Source of the DNA: Paracandidimonas soli
GTDB lineage: Bacteria > Pseudomonadota > Gammaproteobacteria > Burkholderiales > Burkholderiaceae_B
Direction of reading: 5' to 3'
Assembly: GCF_004342005.1 (NCBI RefSeq)
Contig: NZ_SMBX01000003.1
Location: 248,001 to 312,000, forward strand
Length of the DNA: 64,000 nucleotides
Every line of letters begins with the position of its first letter. Within the stretch, counting starts at the first letter, position 1. The translations under genes and the position numbers were made by a program. Below are positions 42,436 through 51,997 of the stretch, piece after piece. The notes under the pieces are model-generated. The model was not told the DNA's origin, searched no databases, and saw only the letters and a program-made list of their open reading frames with translations.

Positions 42436-42509
42436 GGTGCAACCGTAGTTACCCTAGGATTCAAAGAAAAGTTGCACCTTTTTTTGTAAAAGTTGTGCTT
42501 TGGTGCAAC
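42436..42509. promoter_or_regulatory. Three PutA operator motifs upstream of putP
   Basis: The 8-mer GGTGCAAC or its complement GTTGCACC occurs at 42436-42443, 42471-42478 and 42502-42509. Each contains GTTGCA (or TGCAAC), the known recognition motif of the PutA ribbon-helix-helix domain in E. coli. Centres are 35 and 31 bp apart, about three helical turns. No such motif occurs between putP and putA. The rest of the 336-bp putP-pckG gap (42351-42686) holds the two divergent promoters and no gene. Confidence 0.7.
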
Positions 42510-42686
42510 CCTTGCTGCGGAAATTGCCGGACTGATTGGATGGGGTCTGGGAACACCTCTTGCGTCATCCGATTTAAACTAGAGGGAAATCGACTCTCAA
42601 TTTCATGGCGATCGTTCCTCGATTTGCCGTGGGATCCCGTTATATCTTCATAAGCATCCCTGAACACGAAAGGAGTTCCATTCCTC

Positions 42687-44525
42687 ATGAATGCAGCCGA
42701 CCCAAGCCCGACCCTGGAATCCAATGCCCCATCCTGGGTGCGCCATGCCCGCCTGAAGGAGTGGGTCAAGGAAATCGCCGCGCTGACCCAGCCCGAGCGT
42801 ATCGAGTGGTGCGACGGCTCCCAGGAGGAATACGACAGGCTGTGCGATGCCATGGTGCAGGCGGGTACGCTGCGCAAGCTGAATCCGGCCAAGCGGCCCA
42901 ATTCGTACCTGGCATGGTCGGATCCGGGCGACGTGGCGCGGGTCGAGGATCGCACCTTCATCTGCTGCGAGAAAGAAGAGGATGCGGGTCCCACGAACAA
43001 CTGGGCGGCTCCCGAAGAAATGCGCGCAACCCTGAACGGCCTGTTCAAGGGCTGCATGCGCGGGCGCACGCTGTATGTCATTCCGTTTTCGATGGGCCCG
43101 CTGGGCTCGCCCATTGCGCACATCGGCGTGGAGCTCAGCGATTCGCCTTATGTGGTCGCCAACATGCGTCTCATGACGCGCATGGGCCGCAAGGTGTATG
43201 ACGTGCTGGGCGAGAATGGCGATTTCGTGCCTTGCGTGCATTCGGTGGGCAAGCCGTTGCAAGAGGGCGAGGCCGATGTGTCCTGGCCCTGCAACGAAAC
43301 CAAGTACATCGTGCATTACCCCGAAACCCGGGAAATCTGGTCCTTCGGCTCGGGCTACGGCGGCAATGCGCTGCTGGGCAAGAAATGCTTTGCGCTGCGC
43401 ATCGCTTCCAGCATGGGCCGCAACGAAGGCTGGCTGGCCGAGCACATGCTCATTCTGGGAGTGACCACGCCGCAGGGAAAAAAGATGCACGTCGCGGCGG
43501 CATTCCCTTCGGCCTGCGGGAAAACCAATTTCGCCATGATGATTCCCCCCGCGACGCTGCCGGGCTGGAAGGTCACGACCATCGGCGACGACATCGCCTG
43601 GATCAAGCCCGGCGCCGACGGCAGGCTGCGCGCCATCAATCCCGAGGCCGGCTACTTCGGCGTCGCGCCCGGTACCAGCGAGAAAACCAATTTCAACTGC
43701 ATGGCGTCACTGCGCGAGAACGTGCTGTTCACCAACGTGGCGCTGACGGATGACGGCGACGTGTGGTGGGAGGGCATGGGTCCGGCGCCCGAGCACTGCC
43801 TGGACTGGCAGGGCAAGGACTGGACGCCGGACTGCGGCCGCAAGGCGGCGCATCCCAATGCGCGCTTTACGGTGGCGGCCGAGCAGAACCCGGCCATCGA
43901 TCCGGACTGGGACAACCCCGAAGGCGTGACGATCGATGCCTTCATTGTCGGCGGCCGACGCGCCGATACCGTGCCGCTGGTGACCGAGGCGCGCGATTGG
44001 GTCGAGGGCGTCTACATGGCGGCCACGCTTGGCTCGCAGACCACGGCGGCCGCTGCCGGCGCACAGGGCGTCGTGCGCCGCGATCCGTTCGCCATGCTGC
44101 CGTTCTGCGGCTACAACATGAGCGATTACTTCGCTCACTGGCTGGAGCTTGGCGAGCGCCTGCAGGCATCGGGCGCGACGCTGCCGCGCTTCTTCGCCGT
44201 CAACTGGTTCCAGACCGACGATGACGGTCGCTTCATCTGGCCGGGCTTTGGGGAAAACATGCGCGTGCTGAAGTGGATGCTGGAGCGCATCGAAGGCGTG
44301 GCCCAGGGCCAGGATACGCTGTTCGGCACGACGCCGCGCTACGAAGACATCACATGGACGGGCCTGGACCTGGACAAGGCGGCCTTCGAACGCGTGACGG
44401 CCGTTAATGCGCAGGCCTGGGAGAAGGAACTGGCGTCCCATGCGGAGCTGTTCGAAAAGCTGCAGCAAGGCCTGCCGGCGCAACTGCGCGATCACTGCCA
44501 GCGCCTGATGTCGCGCCTGGGCTGA
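42687..44525 (+). CDS. pckG: Phosphoenolpyruvate carboxykinase (GTP)
   Basis: This 612-residue enzyme converts oxaloacetate and GTP to PEP, CO2 and GDP, the entry step of gluconeogenesis. The kinase-1 loop [10 protein letters not shown] has reactive Cys277 and Lys279. WVNWFQ-type motifs appear as [27 protein letters not shown]. The GTP-dependent (animal-like) class is clear from overall length and these motifs. AAGGAG lies 11 bases before the ATG. Its position divergent from the proline operon makes sense metabolically, since growth on proline or glutamate requires gluconeogenesis, but a shared regulator is not shown. Confidence 0.97.
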   Translation: MNAADPSPTLESNAPSWVRHARLKEWVKEIAALTQPERIEWCDGSQEEYDRLCDAMVQAGTLRKLNPAKRPNSYLAWSDPGDVARVEDRTFICCEKEEDAGPTNNWAAPEEMRATLNGLFKGCMRGRTLYVIPFSMGPLGSPIAHIGVELSDSPYVVANMRLMTRMGRKVYDVLGENGDFVPCVHSVGKPLQEGEADVSWPCNETKYIVHYPETREIWSFGSGYGGNALLGKKCFALRIASSMGRNEGWLAEHMLILGVTTPQGKKMHVAAAFPSACGKTNFAMMIPPATLPGWKVTTIGDDIAWIKPGADGRLRAINPEAGYFGVAPGTSEKTNFNCMASLRENVLFTNVALTDDGDVWWEGMGPAPEHCLDWQGKDWTPDCGRKAAHPNARFTVAAEQNPAIDPDWDNPEGVTIDAFIVGGRRADTVPLVTEARDWVEGVYMAATLGSQTTAAAAGAQGVVRRDPFAMLPFCGYNMSDYFAHWLELGERLQASGATLPRFFAVNWFQTDDDGRFIWPGFGENMRVLKWMLERIEGVAQGQDTLFGTTPRYEDITWTGLDLDKAAFERVTAVNAQAWEKELASHAELFEKLQQGLPAQLRDHCQRLMSRLG

Positions 44526-44583
44526 TCGTCCGGAGCAAGACTCCGCCTCGGCCGCAGACATTGGCATAAGAGGCGGATGGGAA

Positions 44584-44624
44584 GAATGAGGGGGATTCAG
44601 CGTCGGGCTGAATCCCCCTCATTC
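44584..44624. terminator. Strong 18-bp hairpin between convergent pckG and GMC oxidoreductase genes
   Basis: GAATGAGGGGGATTCAGC (44584-44601) pairs perfectly with GCTGAATCCCCCTCATTC (44607-44624) around a five-base loop. No long T-run follows. It probably stops transcription from pckG. Confidence 0.75.
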
Positions 44625-44745
44625 ATTGGGCCGCAGTGCATGCTGACAGAGTTCGGAATGGCGGGCGGTATCGGCCTGATATGTGGATGGTATCGACACG
44701 TTCCTGAAACATGTCGACGAATTGGCTTTTTATCGACATATCCGC

Positions 44746-46446
44746 CTACTTCCCGGCAAGCAGGCCGTCGCTGATCTTTTCGGCGATCATGATCGTGGGG
44801 ATGTTTGTGTTGGCGGAGGGGAGTCGGGGCATGACGGAAGCATCCGCGACCCACAGGTTCTCCATCCCGTATACCTTGCCGTCATTGTCCACGACCGCCA
44901 GGGGATCCGTCTTCCGGCCGATGCGGCAAGTGCCGCTCGGGTGCCAGACGCCGAAGACGTTCTTCTGGACGAACTCTTCCAGCCTGGCTTCGTCTCGCAA
45001 CAGATCGGGGAAGGACACGCCGTTGAGCAAAAAGGTGCGCAGCAGCCAGAACCGCAAGGGCTGGGGAGTGTCCAGCCCACGGCCGATGATGGAGGTCAGC
45101 CAGCGATTCAGCCTGGAAACACGGCTTAGCGCTTTGATGCGCGGCGAAAATGAGGCGGGAAACAGATCCCGTCGGTCCGGATTGAGAAACGGACAGACAA
45201 GGGTATCCGCAAGCCAGCGCATGCCGTCCACCATGCGGCTGAGATCCCTCGGATCCGAGAGCAGGTTGAAGTCGATGTCAGGGAAGACGTCCGGCGATGC
45301 CGACCGCAGTTTCAGCGATCCTGCGGAGTGCGGGCGATTGCACCAAAGAAAATACAGCGCGAGTCTCGCGCCTAGGGCGTGCCATCCGGCCCTGGCCGAT
45401 GTACCTATGTACATGTCCGATGTTTCCTCGCGCTCCGCGCCGGAGGAGTAGCGTATGCATGCCAGGCTGGCGCGCCGATAGTCTGCCGGCAGACGCAGTT
45501 CGCGCGGCAGGTACTGGCAAAGGGTCAGTGTGGGATGATCGCGAAGATTCCTGCCGACGCCTGGCAGGTCCACGACGACAGGGATGCCAAGCCTCTCGAG
45601 ATCGTTCCCCGGACCTATGCCTGCGCGCATGAGGATGGCGGGGGATTGCAGCGCACCCGCGCTGAGCACGACGCGTTGCGTCTTGGCCGTGACGAGGCTT
45701 CCCCGTGCATCGATGAACTCGACTCCAGTCACCTTGCGTCCTTCGCTGATCAGGCGGGTGACCCTGCTTTGCGCTGCTATCGTCAGGTTGGCGCGGCCGC
45801 GTGTTTGCGCGTCGAGGTAGCCGGCGGCCGTGGAGACCCGCTGGTCGTTCTGGTTCGAGAAGGCCGCCGGATATACGCCGTCCTCCAGTTCTGCGTTCTG
45901 GTCATGGCGCAAGGGAAGGCCGCGCGCGTTGAATGCTTGCGCCATGCGCCGGGGAAAAAGCGGCCAGGCGTCCGGTAGAACACGGCGTATCGGTATGGGG
46001 CCGTCCTTGCCATGTACCGCGCCGCCGTAGTCGATATCGTGCTCCAGCTTGCGGAAGTAGGGAAGGACATCGTCCCAGCTCCATTTCGTCGCTCCCATTT
46101 CCGCCCATTCCTGGTAGTCGCGGGGCAGGCCTCGGTTGGCGGACTGGACATTGATGGAGGAGCCGCCGCCCATCACCCTTGCCTGCTCATAGGCTCGGGG
46201 AGCCTCCGCTTTGCCGGAAGTGCGCGCCGTCAGTCCGGGCCAGATGTATTTGTCTCCATGGAAAAGCGGCATCGGGTAGCTGTCCAGGATCTCGTCCGGT
46301 ACTTGGCCCGGAGGAGTATCGATGCCGGCCTCCAGCAGCAGGACTTTATTGGCCGGATCGGCGGATAGTCTGCTGGCAAGCACGCATCCGGCGGAACCGC
46401 CTCCGATGATGATGTAGTCGTAGACCTCTTGGAGAAGAATCGGCAT
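44746..46446 (-). CDS. GMC family FAD-dependent oxidoreductase (choline dehydrogenase-like)
   Basis: This 566-residue flavoprotein has the N-terminal FAD motif DYIIIGGGSAGCVLASRLS (10-28), the GMC signature around EQARVMGGGSSINVQSANRG, and the second signature VLSAGALQSPAILMRAGIG. The catalytic histidine lies in GVWHPSGTCRIG, with the pair residue in LPSANTNIPTIMIAEK. GMC enzymes oxidise alcohols to aldehydes or acids. The gene follows dctM after a 28-bp gap at the end of a TRAP transporter operon, so its substrate is probably the imported compound, perhaps a hydroxylated acid or alcohol. It ends close to the strong hairpin after pckG. Confidence 0.93.
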   Translation of the reverse strand: MPILLQEVYDYIIIGGGSAGCVLASRLSADPANKVLLLEAGIDTPPGQVPDEILDSYPMPLFHGDKYIWPGLTARTSGKAEAPRAYEQARVMGGGSSINVQSANRGLPRDYQEWAEMGATKWSWDDVLPYFRKLEHDIDYGGAVHGKDGPIPIRRVLPDAWPLFPRRMAQAFNARGLPLRHDQNAELEDGVYPAAFSNQNDQRVSTAAGYLDAQTRGRANLTIAAQSRVTRLISEGRKVTGVEFIDARGSLVTAKTQRVVLSAGALQSPAILMRAGIGPGNDLERLGIPVVVDLPGVGRNLRDHPTLTLCQYLPRELRLPADYRRASLACIRYSSGAEREETSDMYIGTSARAGWHALGARLALYFLWCNRPHSAGSLKLRSASPDVFPDIDFNLLSDPRDLSRMVDGMRWLADTLVCPFLNPDRRDLFPASFSPRIKALSRVSRLNRWLTSIIGRGLDTPQPLRFWLLRTFLLNGVSFPDLLRDEARLEEFVQKNVFGVWHPSGTCRIGRKTDPLAVVDNDGKVYGMENLWVADASVMPRLPSANTNIPTIMIAEKISDGLLAGK

Positions 46447-46474
46447 ATTGATCGCGGGTTTCAGTCTTTGTGGA

Positions 46475-47737
46475 TCAGCTGATCAAGGCGGTGACCAGGA
46501 ATGGCTGCCACGACAGCAGTATCATCAGAAGAATGGTGATGCCGAGGAAGGGCAGCAGGGGCCGGATGATTTCCGCGGGCCTGGCGCCTGTGACCCGGGC
46601 CGCGACATACAGCGCCGCCCCGACCGGAGGCGTCAACAGGCCCACAGTCAGATTGATGCACATGACGACGCCGAAATGGTAGGGACTGATGTCATAGACC
46701 TCGATCGCGACGGGGAGCAGGATCGGCGCAAGCAGGATCAATGCCGCAATCCCGTCCAGGACGGTGCCGACCACCAGCAGCAGCACGGTGACAAGCAGCA
46801 TGAAGACAAAAGGATCCGCCGTGATGCCCTGCAGCACCGATGCAAGTTGCTGGGGCACTTTCTCGAAGACGATGACCCAGCCGAAAACGCCTGCGGCCGC
46901 CACCAGCGACAGCACGACGCCGGTATTGATACCGACGCGCATCAGCATGCCGCCGAGGCGGTCGAAATGCATTTCCTTGTGCGCGAATTTCCCGACCAGG
47001 GTGGCTGCCAGGGCGCCCAGGGCGGCGGCTTCCGTGGGAGTGGTGAGCCCGCCCAGTATGCCCACGATCATGACGGCGGGCACCAGCAGGGATGGAATGG
47101 CGGCCAGGATATTCCGAAGCTTCTGCTGCCTGCTCAACCGGATGCCGGGCGGGTAGTGGTAGCGCCAGCCGAGCAGGGCGATGACAAGGATGAAGCCTGC
47201 GGCCATCAGCACGCCGGGGATGATGCCTGCAATGAACATGTCGCCGATCGATATCTGGGCCAGTACCCCGAAAATGACGAACAGCATGGAGGGAGGGATG
47301 ATGGGCGCGAGCAGCGCTCCGGCGCAAGTGGTGGCGGTTGCGAAGCCCCGCTGGTAGCCCTGGCGTTCCATTTCAGGAACCATCACCTGCGACATCACCG
47401 CAACCTGGGCGTTGGCCGATCCGACGATGGATGCCAGGAACATGTTCGCCAGGATGTTGATATAGGCGAGACCGCCCCGGATGTGGCCTATGAATACGGA
47501 TGCCAGCGCAACCAGGCGTCGCGTGATGCCGCCCTCATTCATCAATTCGCCGACCAGCATGAACAAAGGAATGGCAAGCAGGCCGTAGTTCTCGATGGCC
47601 GCGAAGAACTGTTGCGGAAAGGAAAGGTATAGAACGGTATTGCCGCTGATGTAGATATAGAGCAGGGCGGTCATCGCCAGTACGAGCGCGATCGGCAGCC
47701 CGAGCATCAACAGCAGGCCGAAACTGAATGGAATCAT
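46475..47737 (-). CDS. dctM: TRAP transporter large permease subunit (DctM)
   Basis: This 420-residue protein has about 12 hydrophobic segments and the DctM pattern: LLMLGLPIALVLAMTALLYIYISG near the start, IPLFMLVGELMNEGGITRRLVALA, and ATTCAGALLAPIIPPSMLFVIFG. It is the large inner-membrane subunit that drives Na+-coupled import of the ligand delivered by DctP. It abuts the small permease gene directly (stop of dctQ at 47738, start of dctM at 47737), so the two are translationally linked. Confidence 0.95.
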   Translation of the reverse strand: MIPFSFGLLLMLGLPIALVLAMTALLYIYISGNTVLYLSFPQQFFAAIENYGLLAIPLFMLVGELMNEGGITRRLVALASVFIGHIRGGLAYINILANMFLASIVGSANAQVAVMSQVMVPEMERQGYQRGFATATTCAGALLAPIIPPSMLFVIFGVLAQISIGDMFIAGIIPGVLMAAGFILVIALLGWRYHYPPGIRLSRQQKLRNILAAIPSLLVPAVMIVGILGGLTTPTEAAALGALAATLVGKFAHKEMHFDRLGGMLMRVGINTGVVLSLVAAAGVFGWVIVFEKVPQQLASVLQGITADPFVFMLLVTVLLLVVGTVLDGIAALILLAPILLPVAIEVYDISPYHFGVVMCINLTVGLLTPPVGAALYVAARVTGARPAEIIRPLLPFLGITILLMILLSWQPFLVTALIS

Positions 47738-48322
47738 TTATGCCTCCGTGCCAGCGGCGGCGGGCGCCGTCGCATCGGCTATCGACGATGCCGGCGTGCC
47801 CAGGGTATGAATGAGATTCGACATGCCGTGCACGCTCGTCGTGAGCGCCGTCAGGGGAATCACCAGCCAGAACCAGAATTTCCTGATGCCGAGCGTATTC
47901 GTGGTGTCTTCATAGATGAAATTGAAAGTGTCGCCCGAGAACGCATGCAGGTCGAAACCGGCCCGGATGAGCGCCAGCGGGTCGAACCAACGGTAGCTCA
48001 GCACGAGAACGATGATGCCGAACGCCAGCACAAGGATATCCGTGAGGATCTTCATGGCCTTCATCGCGCGGGGCGGCATCATGTCGACGAGCATGGTGAC
48101 CGAGACCGCATCCCGGGTCTTCAGGGTCAGCGACATGCCGATCATCGCCATCCATACCATCAGCAGGATGGCCAGTTCGTCCATCCAGTAGATGGGGGTG
48201 CGGGCGGCCCTGCCCGTGGCATTGACGAGAATCATCAATGGCAGCGCGATGGCAATGCCGCGGATCAGCATGCGCTCCATGCGTGCGATGCAGTTGCTCA
48301 ATCTATGAATAGTCTTCAGCAT
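47738..48322 (-). CDS. dctQ: TRAP transporter small permease subunit (DctQ)
   Basis: This 194-residue protein has four predicted membrane helices and the DctQ-type segment RTPIYWMDELAILLMVWMAMIGMSLTLKTRDAVSVTMLV. Compared with many DctQ proteins it has a longer loop between helices three and four (FDLHAFSGDTFNFIYEDTTNTLGI) and a hydrophilic C-terminal tail. It forms the inner-membrane complex with DctM. It lies between dctP (57 bp upstream) and dctM. Confidence 0.93.
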   Translation of the reverse strand: MLKTIHRLSNCIARMERMLIRGIAIALPLMILVNATGRAARTPIYWMDELAILLMVWMAMIGMSLTLKTRDAVSVTMLVDMMPPRAMKAMKILTDILVLAFGIIVLVLSYRWFDPLALIRAGFDLHAFSGDTFNFIYEDTTNTLGIRKFWFWLVIPLTALTTSVHGMSNLIHTLGTPASSIADATAPAAAGTEA

Positions 48323-48379
48323 GATGGTAGTCAGAAGGTCCGGCGGTGGCGCGTGATCGTTTCAAGGCTTCCCGCTGCT

Positions 48380-49360
48380 TTATTTCCGGAGGGCTGCGGC
48401 TTCCTTGCGCAGCTCGGCCAGTACTGGAGTACGCTCAAGCCATATTTTTTCCCACTCGTCGAGAACGTCGCCAAAAAACTCGGGTCCGACGATTTTCACG
48501 TCGACTTTTGTGCCTTGGATGTTCTGTGCCATTTCCTTCTCGACCTTCATGTAGCTGTCGAATAATCCGTTCAAATGGTGCTTGGCGGTTTCGGCGAGAA
48601 GCTCTCGATCGGCCGGAGGAAGTTGCTGCCAGACGCGGGCGGATACCAGGCCGATGACGGGGAACATGACATGGCTGGAGTACAGCAGGGTCTGGCCTCG
48701 TTCATAGAACTTCATGCGCCATACCAGCTCCATGTCGGCATCGATACCGTCGACCTGGCCGTTCGCGAGCGAATCATAGACATCGGTTACCGGCATGGGC
48801 GTGGAGGCGGCGCCCAGCAAACGGTAGAAATCGCGCAGCGGCGGGAACGGAGTGATGCGCATCTTTCGGCCTTTGATGTCGCTCACGTCATTCGTTGGAA
48901 AGGCGTTGAGCATCAGGCGCATGGATGCCGCGCCGTAGCCGACGCCGACAGCGCCGATTTCCCGCGGCAGCCGTTCCAGCATTTTCTGCGCGGTCGGGCC
49001 ATTGAGCAGCAGACCCGACTCGTGGACATCCCGTACCAGGTAGGGAGCGAAGATGGCTCCGAAGTCCGGCACGCGATTGGTGATTTCAGCGACTGTCATG
49101 AACGCCATGTCGAGCGCGCCAGTCTGTAATTGCTGCAGCATCTGCGCTTCATTGCCCAACTGACCCGCCGGGAATACCGTGACCGTATACTTGCCCTGGG
49201 ATTTTTCCTTCAGGTCTTCGCCCATGGCGACGGCGGCCTTGGACCACTCGTGCGCACCGGGCACGATCAGGCCCAGGCGAAGCTCCTTGGCGGCGGATGT
49301 TGCGCTGGCCGCGATGCCAGCGGTGACGGCAAGCGTCATCAGCAATTTCTTGAGTGGCAT
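48380..49360 (-). CDS. dctP: TRAP transporter periplasmic solute-binding protein (DctP)
   Basis: This 326-residue protein has a Sec signal peptide (MPLKKLLMTLAVTAGIAASA, cleaved near SAA) and TRAP receptor motifs: VFPAGQLGNEAQMLQQLQTGALDMAFM and the conserved GRKMRITPFPPLRDFYRLLGAASTPMPVTDVYDSLANGQVDG. The arginine in RKMRI normally binds the ligand carboxylate, so an organic acid ligand is likely. It is the first gene of dctP-dctQ-dctM-GMC, and an AraC regulator gene lies upstream on the same strand after about 200 bp. Confidence 0.95.
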   Translation of the reverse strand: MPLKKLLMTLAVTAGIAASATSAAKELRLGLIVPGAHEWSKAAVAMGEDLKEKSQGKYTVTVFPAGQLGNEAQMLQQLQTGALDMAFMTVAEITNRVPDFGAIFAPYLVRDVHESGLLLNGPTAQKMLERLPREIGAVGVGYGAASMRLMLNAFPTNDVSDIKGRKMRITPFPPLRDFYRLLGAASTPMPVTDVYDSLANGQVDGIDADMELVWRMKFYERGQTLLYSSHVMFPVIGLVSARVWQQLPPADRELLAETAKHHLNGLFDSYMKVEKEMAQNIQGTKVDVKIVGPEFFGDVLDEWEKIWLERTPVLAELRKEAAALRK

Positions 49361-49564
49361 GTCTATCTCCTCGTTGGATGGGATTCCGCGGCAGTTGCCT
49401 GCCGGTTCTTATCCCGTCATGTTAGGAGGGACTCGCGTCAAGAGCATTGGCTATGGTTCCGCATTTTTGCCATAGAGTCTTGATTTGCACGGAAATCGGG
49501 CGAATTTGCGCTGCGCCTGGTTCGGCTTCGGGGCGCTCGCACAAAAAAAGGAGGAAAAATGCGG

Positions 49565-50422
49565 CTAGACGGCGTCGTAGACTTGCACGACCCGGCTGTA
49601 TTCACTGGGTGTCACGCCGGTATGCCCGCGGATGAAGCGGGTGAAGTGGCCCTGGTCCGAGAATCCGAGTGCCTGGGCAAGCCGGCCCACGCTTCCGTAG
49701 CCATCGGCCTGCGCCAGTTGCTTGCAGGCGATTTCAGCCCTGAGCATATTGATGAATACATTCGGCGTCATTCCTGTACAGCGCCTGAAACGCAGGAAGA
49801 ATTGCGCCCGGGAGAGATGCGCCGAAGCGGCGGCTTGGGCGATGTCCAGCGGCTTGCCGATGTTCTGGTGGATATAGGCGATGGCTTTATGGATGCGCGC
49901 ATCCTGCAAGTGCCGTCCATCTGGAAGTATCAACTGGCTGTGATGGCGCCATGCAGAAAAATCCTCGCAGACGGCCACCATGAGATCGAACAGGTCTGAT
50001 TCCAGGCGTTCCTGGGGCATAGGGATCAGTGATAATAGCCCCCCCGTCAGATTATCGACCATGCTGCGGATACGCGACGAAATCTCCACGCAGGGATGCG
50101 GAAAGAATCGGGGATGGGATGCCACATGCAAGGGGCTGTGCAGCGAAGACATCCAGCCGGGCTCTATGTACAGCACCAGGTAGACCGTGCGCGGGAAATC
50201 GGGCTCGCTGAAGAAATAGTGCGGCTCCCAGGCGTTGACCAGAATGGCGGTGCGATCCGTGACGGGCAGCCTTTCTTCACTGACATAGAAGGCCGAGTCT
50301 GCGCCGCTGACCTTGAAGATGACATGGCATTGGGAGTGAGCATGCGGCGCCAGGGGAGTGTCCATGTCGAGCAGGGCCAATCGGCCGAACCTGCCTTGCG
50401 CAATCCTCAGGGCGGTTGTCAT
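49565..50422 (-). CDS. AraC family transcriptional regulator
   Basis: This 285-residue protein has an N-terminal cupin-like sensing domain (about 1-150; PLAPHAHSQCHVIFKVSGADSAFYV) and a C-terminal double HTH (about 180-280). The HTH includes QAAASAHLSRAQFFLRFRRCTGMTPN and VGRLAQALGFSDQGHFTRFIRGHTGVTPSEY. It lies directly upstream of the TRAP/GMC operon in the same orientation and probably controls it. The region upstream of it (50423-50716, 294 bp) has an AT-rich tract near 50515-50540 and a GGAC-N6-GTCC-like dyad near 50463-50477, but no gene. Confidence 0.92.
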   Translation of the reverse strand: MTTALRIAQGRFGRLALLDMDTPLAPHAHSQCHVIFKVSGADSAFYVSEERLPVTDRTAILVNAWEPHYFFSEPDFPRTVYLVLYIEPGWMSSLHSPLHVASHPRFFPHPCVEISSRIRSMVDNLTGGLLSLIPMPQERLESDLFDLMVAVCEDFSAWRHHSQLILPDGRHLQDARIHKAIAYIHQNIGKPLDIAQAAASAHLSRAQFFLRFRRCTGMTPNVFINMLRAEIACKQLAQADGYGSVGRLAQALGFSDQGHFTRFIRGHTGVTPSEYSRVVQVYDAV

Positions 50423-50716
50423 CTCATCTTCTTTGCCTGAATGTGAAAGAAACTACAGGAGATGGACGAAGTCCATGATCTTTGCAGTATAGAGCAGAGA
50501 GGAAATCACATGAAATCATATATATCTATCTTATATATCATTAAGGCTGATGGATATCCGGGGTAGGGCGCATCATCTGCTGATCCATGGGCTATCTCCA
50601 GGGCTATTATCACGAAAATCTCCTCCCAAGCGTCTTTCCGCCATCAACGGGAGGAGCGGAGTATCATCCCACCTTTCCATTTTTCCCGCGCTGCCCTGGC
50701 GGCCGGCGCCTTCCGT

Positions 50717-51868
50717 ATGCCGACGAAGCTGCGACACTGGATTCAGCCTTTCCTTCCCCAGAACTTGAACATCGACGCCCGGGAAATGTGGCGCGCCCTG
50801 CTGGGCGCTGTGCTGGCGATAGGCATCACCTCATCGCTCAGCTATCTGATCAATGGATATGTCGTCAAGCACCACTGGCTGGTGTCGTCCCTGGGGGCCA
50901 GCGCGCTGCTCGTGTTCCTTCTGCCGACCAGTCCGCTGGCGCAACCCTGGCCCGTCGCCGTGGGCAATATGGTGGGGGCTTTCATCGGTGTGTCTTGCGC
51001 TGTGCTGGTGCCGCAGCCCGTCGTGGCGGTAACGATCGCCGCCGCCCTGGTGATTCCGATTACCTATTGGCTGCGCTGCGTGCATCCGCCCAGCGTCGCG
51101 CTGGCTCTGTTCGCCGCGCTGCAGGGTATCGACGAGTTTCGCTTCGTGCTGTTTCCGGTACTGTTCGATTCCTGCATTCTTGTGCTGGTGGGCATGGTCT
51201 ACAACACGCTGACGGGAAAGCGCTATCCCTTGCGCCGATCGGCGGCGAAAAGCGCAGGCCCGTCGGCGCCGGCGCGCTTCGCCAGCGAAGACCTGGACGC
51301 CGCGCTGACGCGCTACAACCAGGCGCTGAACGTCAGCAGGGAAGACCTGGAAACCCTGCTTACCTATGTGGAGACGGCGGCGTTCCAGCGAATGCTGGGT
51401 GCGCGCAAAAGCGCCAGCATCATGTCTCCGGCGGTGTTCAGCATAGCTCCGGAGGCGCCGTTGCAAGATGCATGGGCGCTGATGCGGGCCAACAATATCA
51501 AGGCCTTGCCAGTGACGGACACGGACAAGCGGGTGGTCGGGATCGTGACCACGGCGGACTTCATGCGTCACGCCAAGATGGATGCGCCCGGGCAGTGGCG
51601 ATCCGGCCTGATGGAGTTCATCAAAAGGCCCCGGTTCTGGAAAAAGGCGGAACCCGCGGCAGCCGTGCGCGACATCATGACGACGCCGGCGGTGACCGCG
51701 CGCGAGGATCAGTCGGTGGCGGCGCTGATTCCCCTGTTCAGCCAGGGCAGGCATCGCCACATGCCGATCGTGGATCAGGAGGACCGGCTGGCTGGCATGG
51801 TGACGCAATCGGACCTGCTGGTGGATCTGTACAGCGTCCTGGCGACCGGCCAGCCCGCGGGCAAGTAA
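50717..51868 (+). CDS. HPP family membrane protein with two C-terminal CBS domains
   Basis: This 383-residue protein has an N-terminal four-helix HPP domain (about 25-185) with the eponymous HPP at 123-125 in CVHPPSVALALFAALQG. It is followed by two CBS domains (about 235-300 and 310-378; IMSPAVFSIAPEAPLQDAW and IMTTPAVTAREDQSVAALIPLF). HPP proteins have been linked to nitrite transport in plants and cyanobacteria; the bacterial HPP-CBS fusion is uncharacterised, and CBS pairs usually sense adenine nucleotides. It is convergent with the PhoX-family gene and divergent from the AraC gene. Confidence 0.9.
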   Translation: MPTKLRHWIQPFLPQNLNIDAREMWRALLGAVLAIGITSSLSYLINGYVVKHHWLVSSLGASALLVFLLPTSPLAQPWPVAVGNMVGAFIGVSCAVLVPQPVVAVTIAAALVIPITYWLRCVHPPSVALALFAALQGIDEFRFVLFPVLFDSCILVLVGMVYNTLTGKRYPLRRSAAKSAGPSAPARFASEDLDAALTRYNQALNVSREDLETLLTYVETAAFQRMLGARKSASIMSPAVFSIAPEAPLQDAWALMRANNIKALPVTDTDKRVVGIVTTADFMRHAKMDAPGQWRSGLMEFIKRPRFWKKAEPAAAVRDIMTTPAVTAREDQSVAALIPLFSQGRHRHMPIVDQEDRLAGMVTQSDLLVDLYSVLATGQPAGK

Positions 51869-51997
51869 AGCGCCGATCGATCCCGCAGCCGATGGCGCAA
51901 GCCTATCCGCTGCGGTCAGGGACGACATCCGGACCAGCAGGCCTGTCCGCCGCATGGCGCGGCCGGCAGGGCAGGCACGCTGTTCATGCGTCCCGCA

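Noticed and set aside
44610-44620. GAATCCCCCTC, an 11-base match to the 3' part of tRNA-Ser, as a possible integration repeat
   Set aside because: It falls inside the perfect terminator hairpin after pckG, the match stops after 11 bases, and no integrase lies between. Chance is the better explanation.
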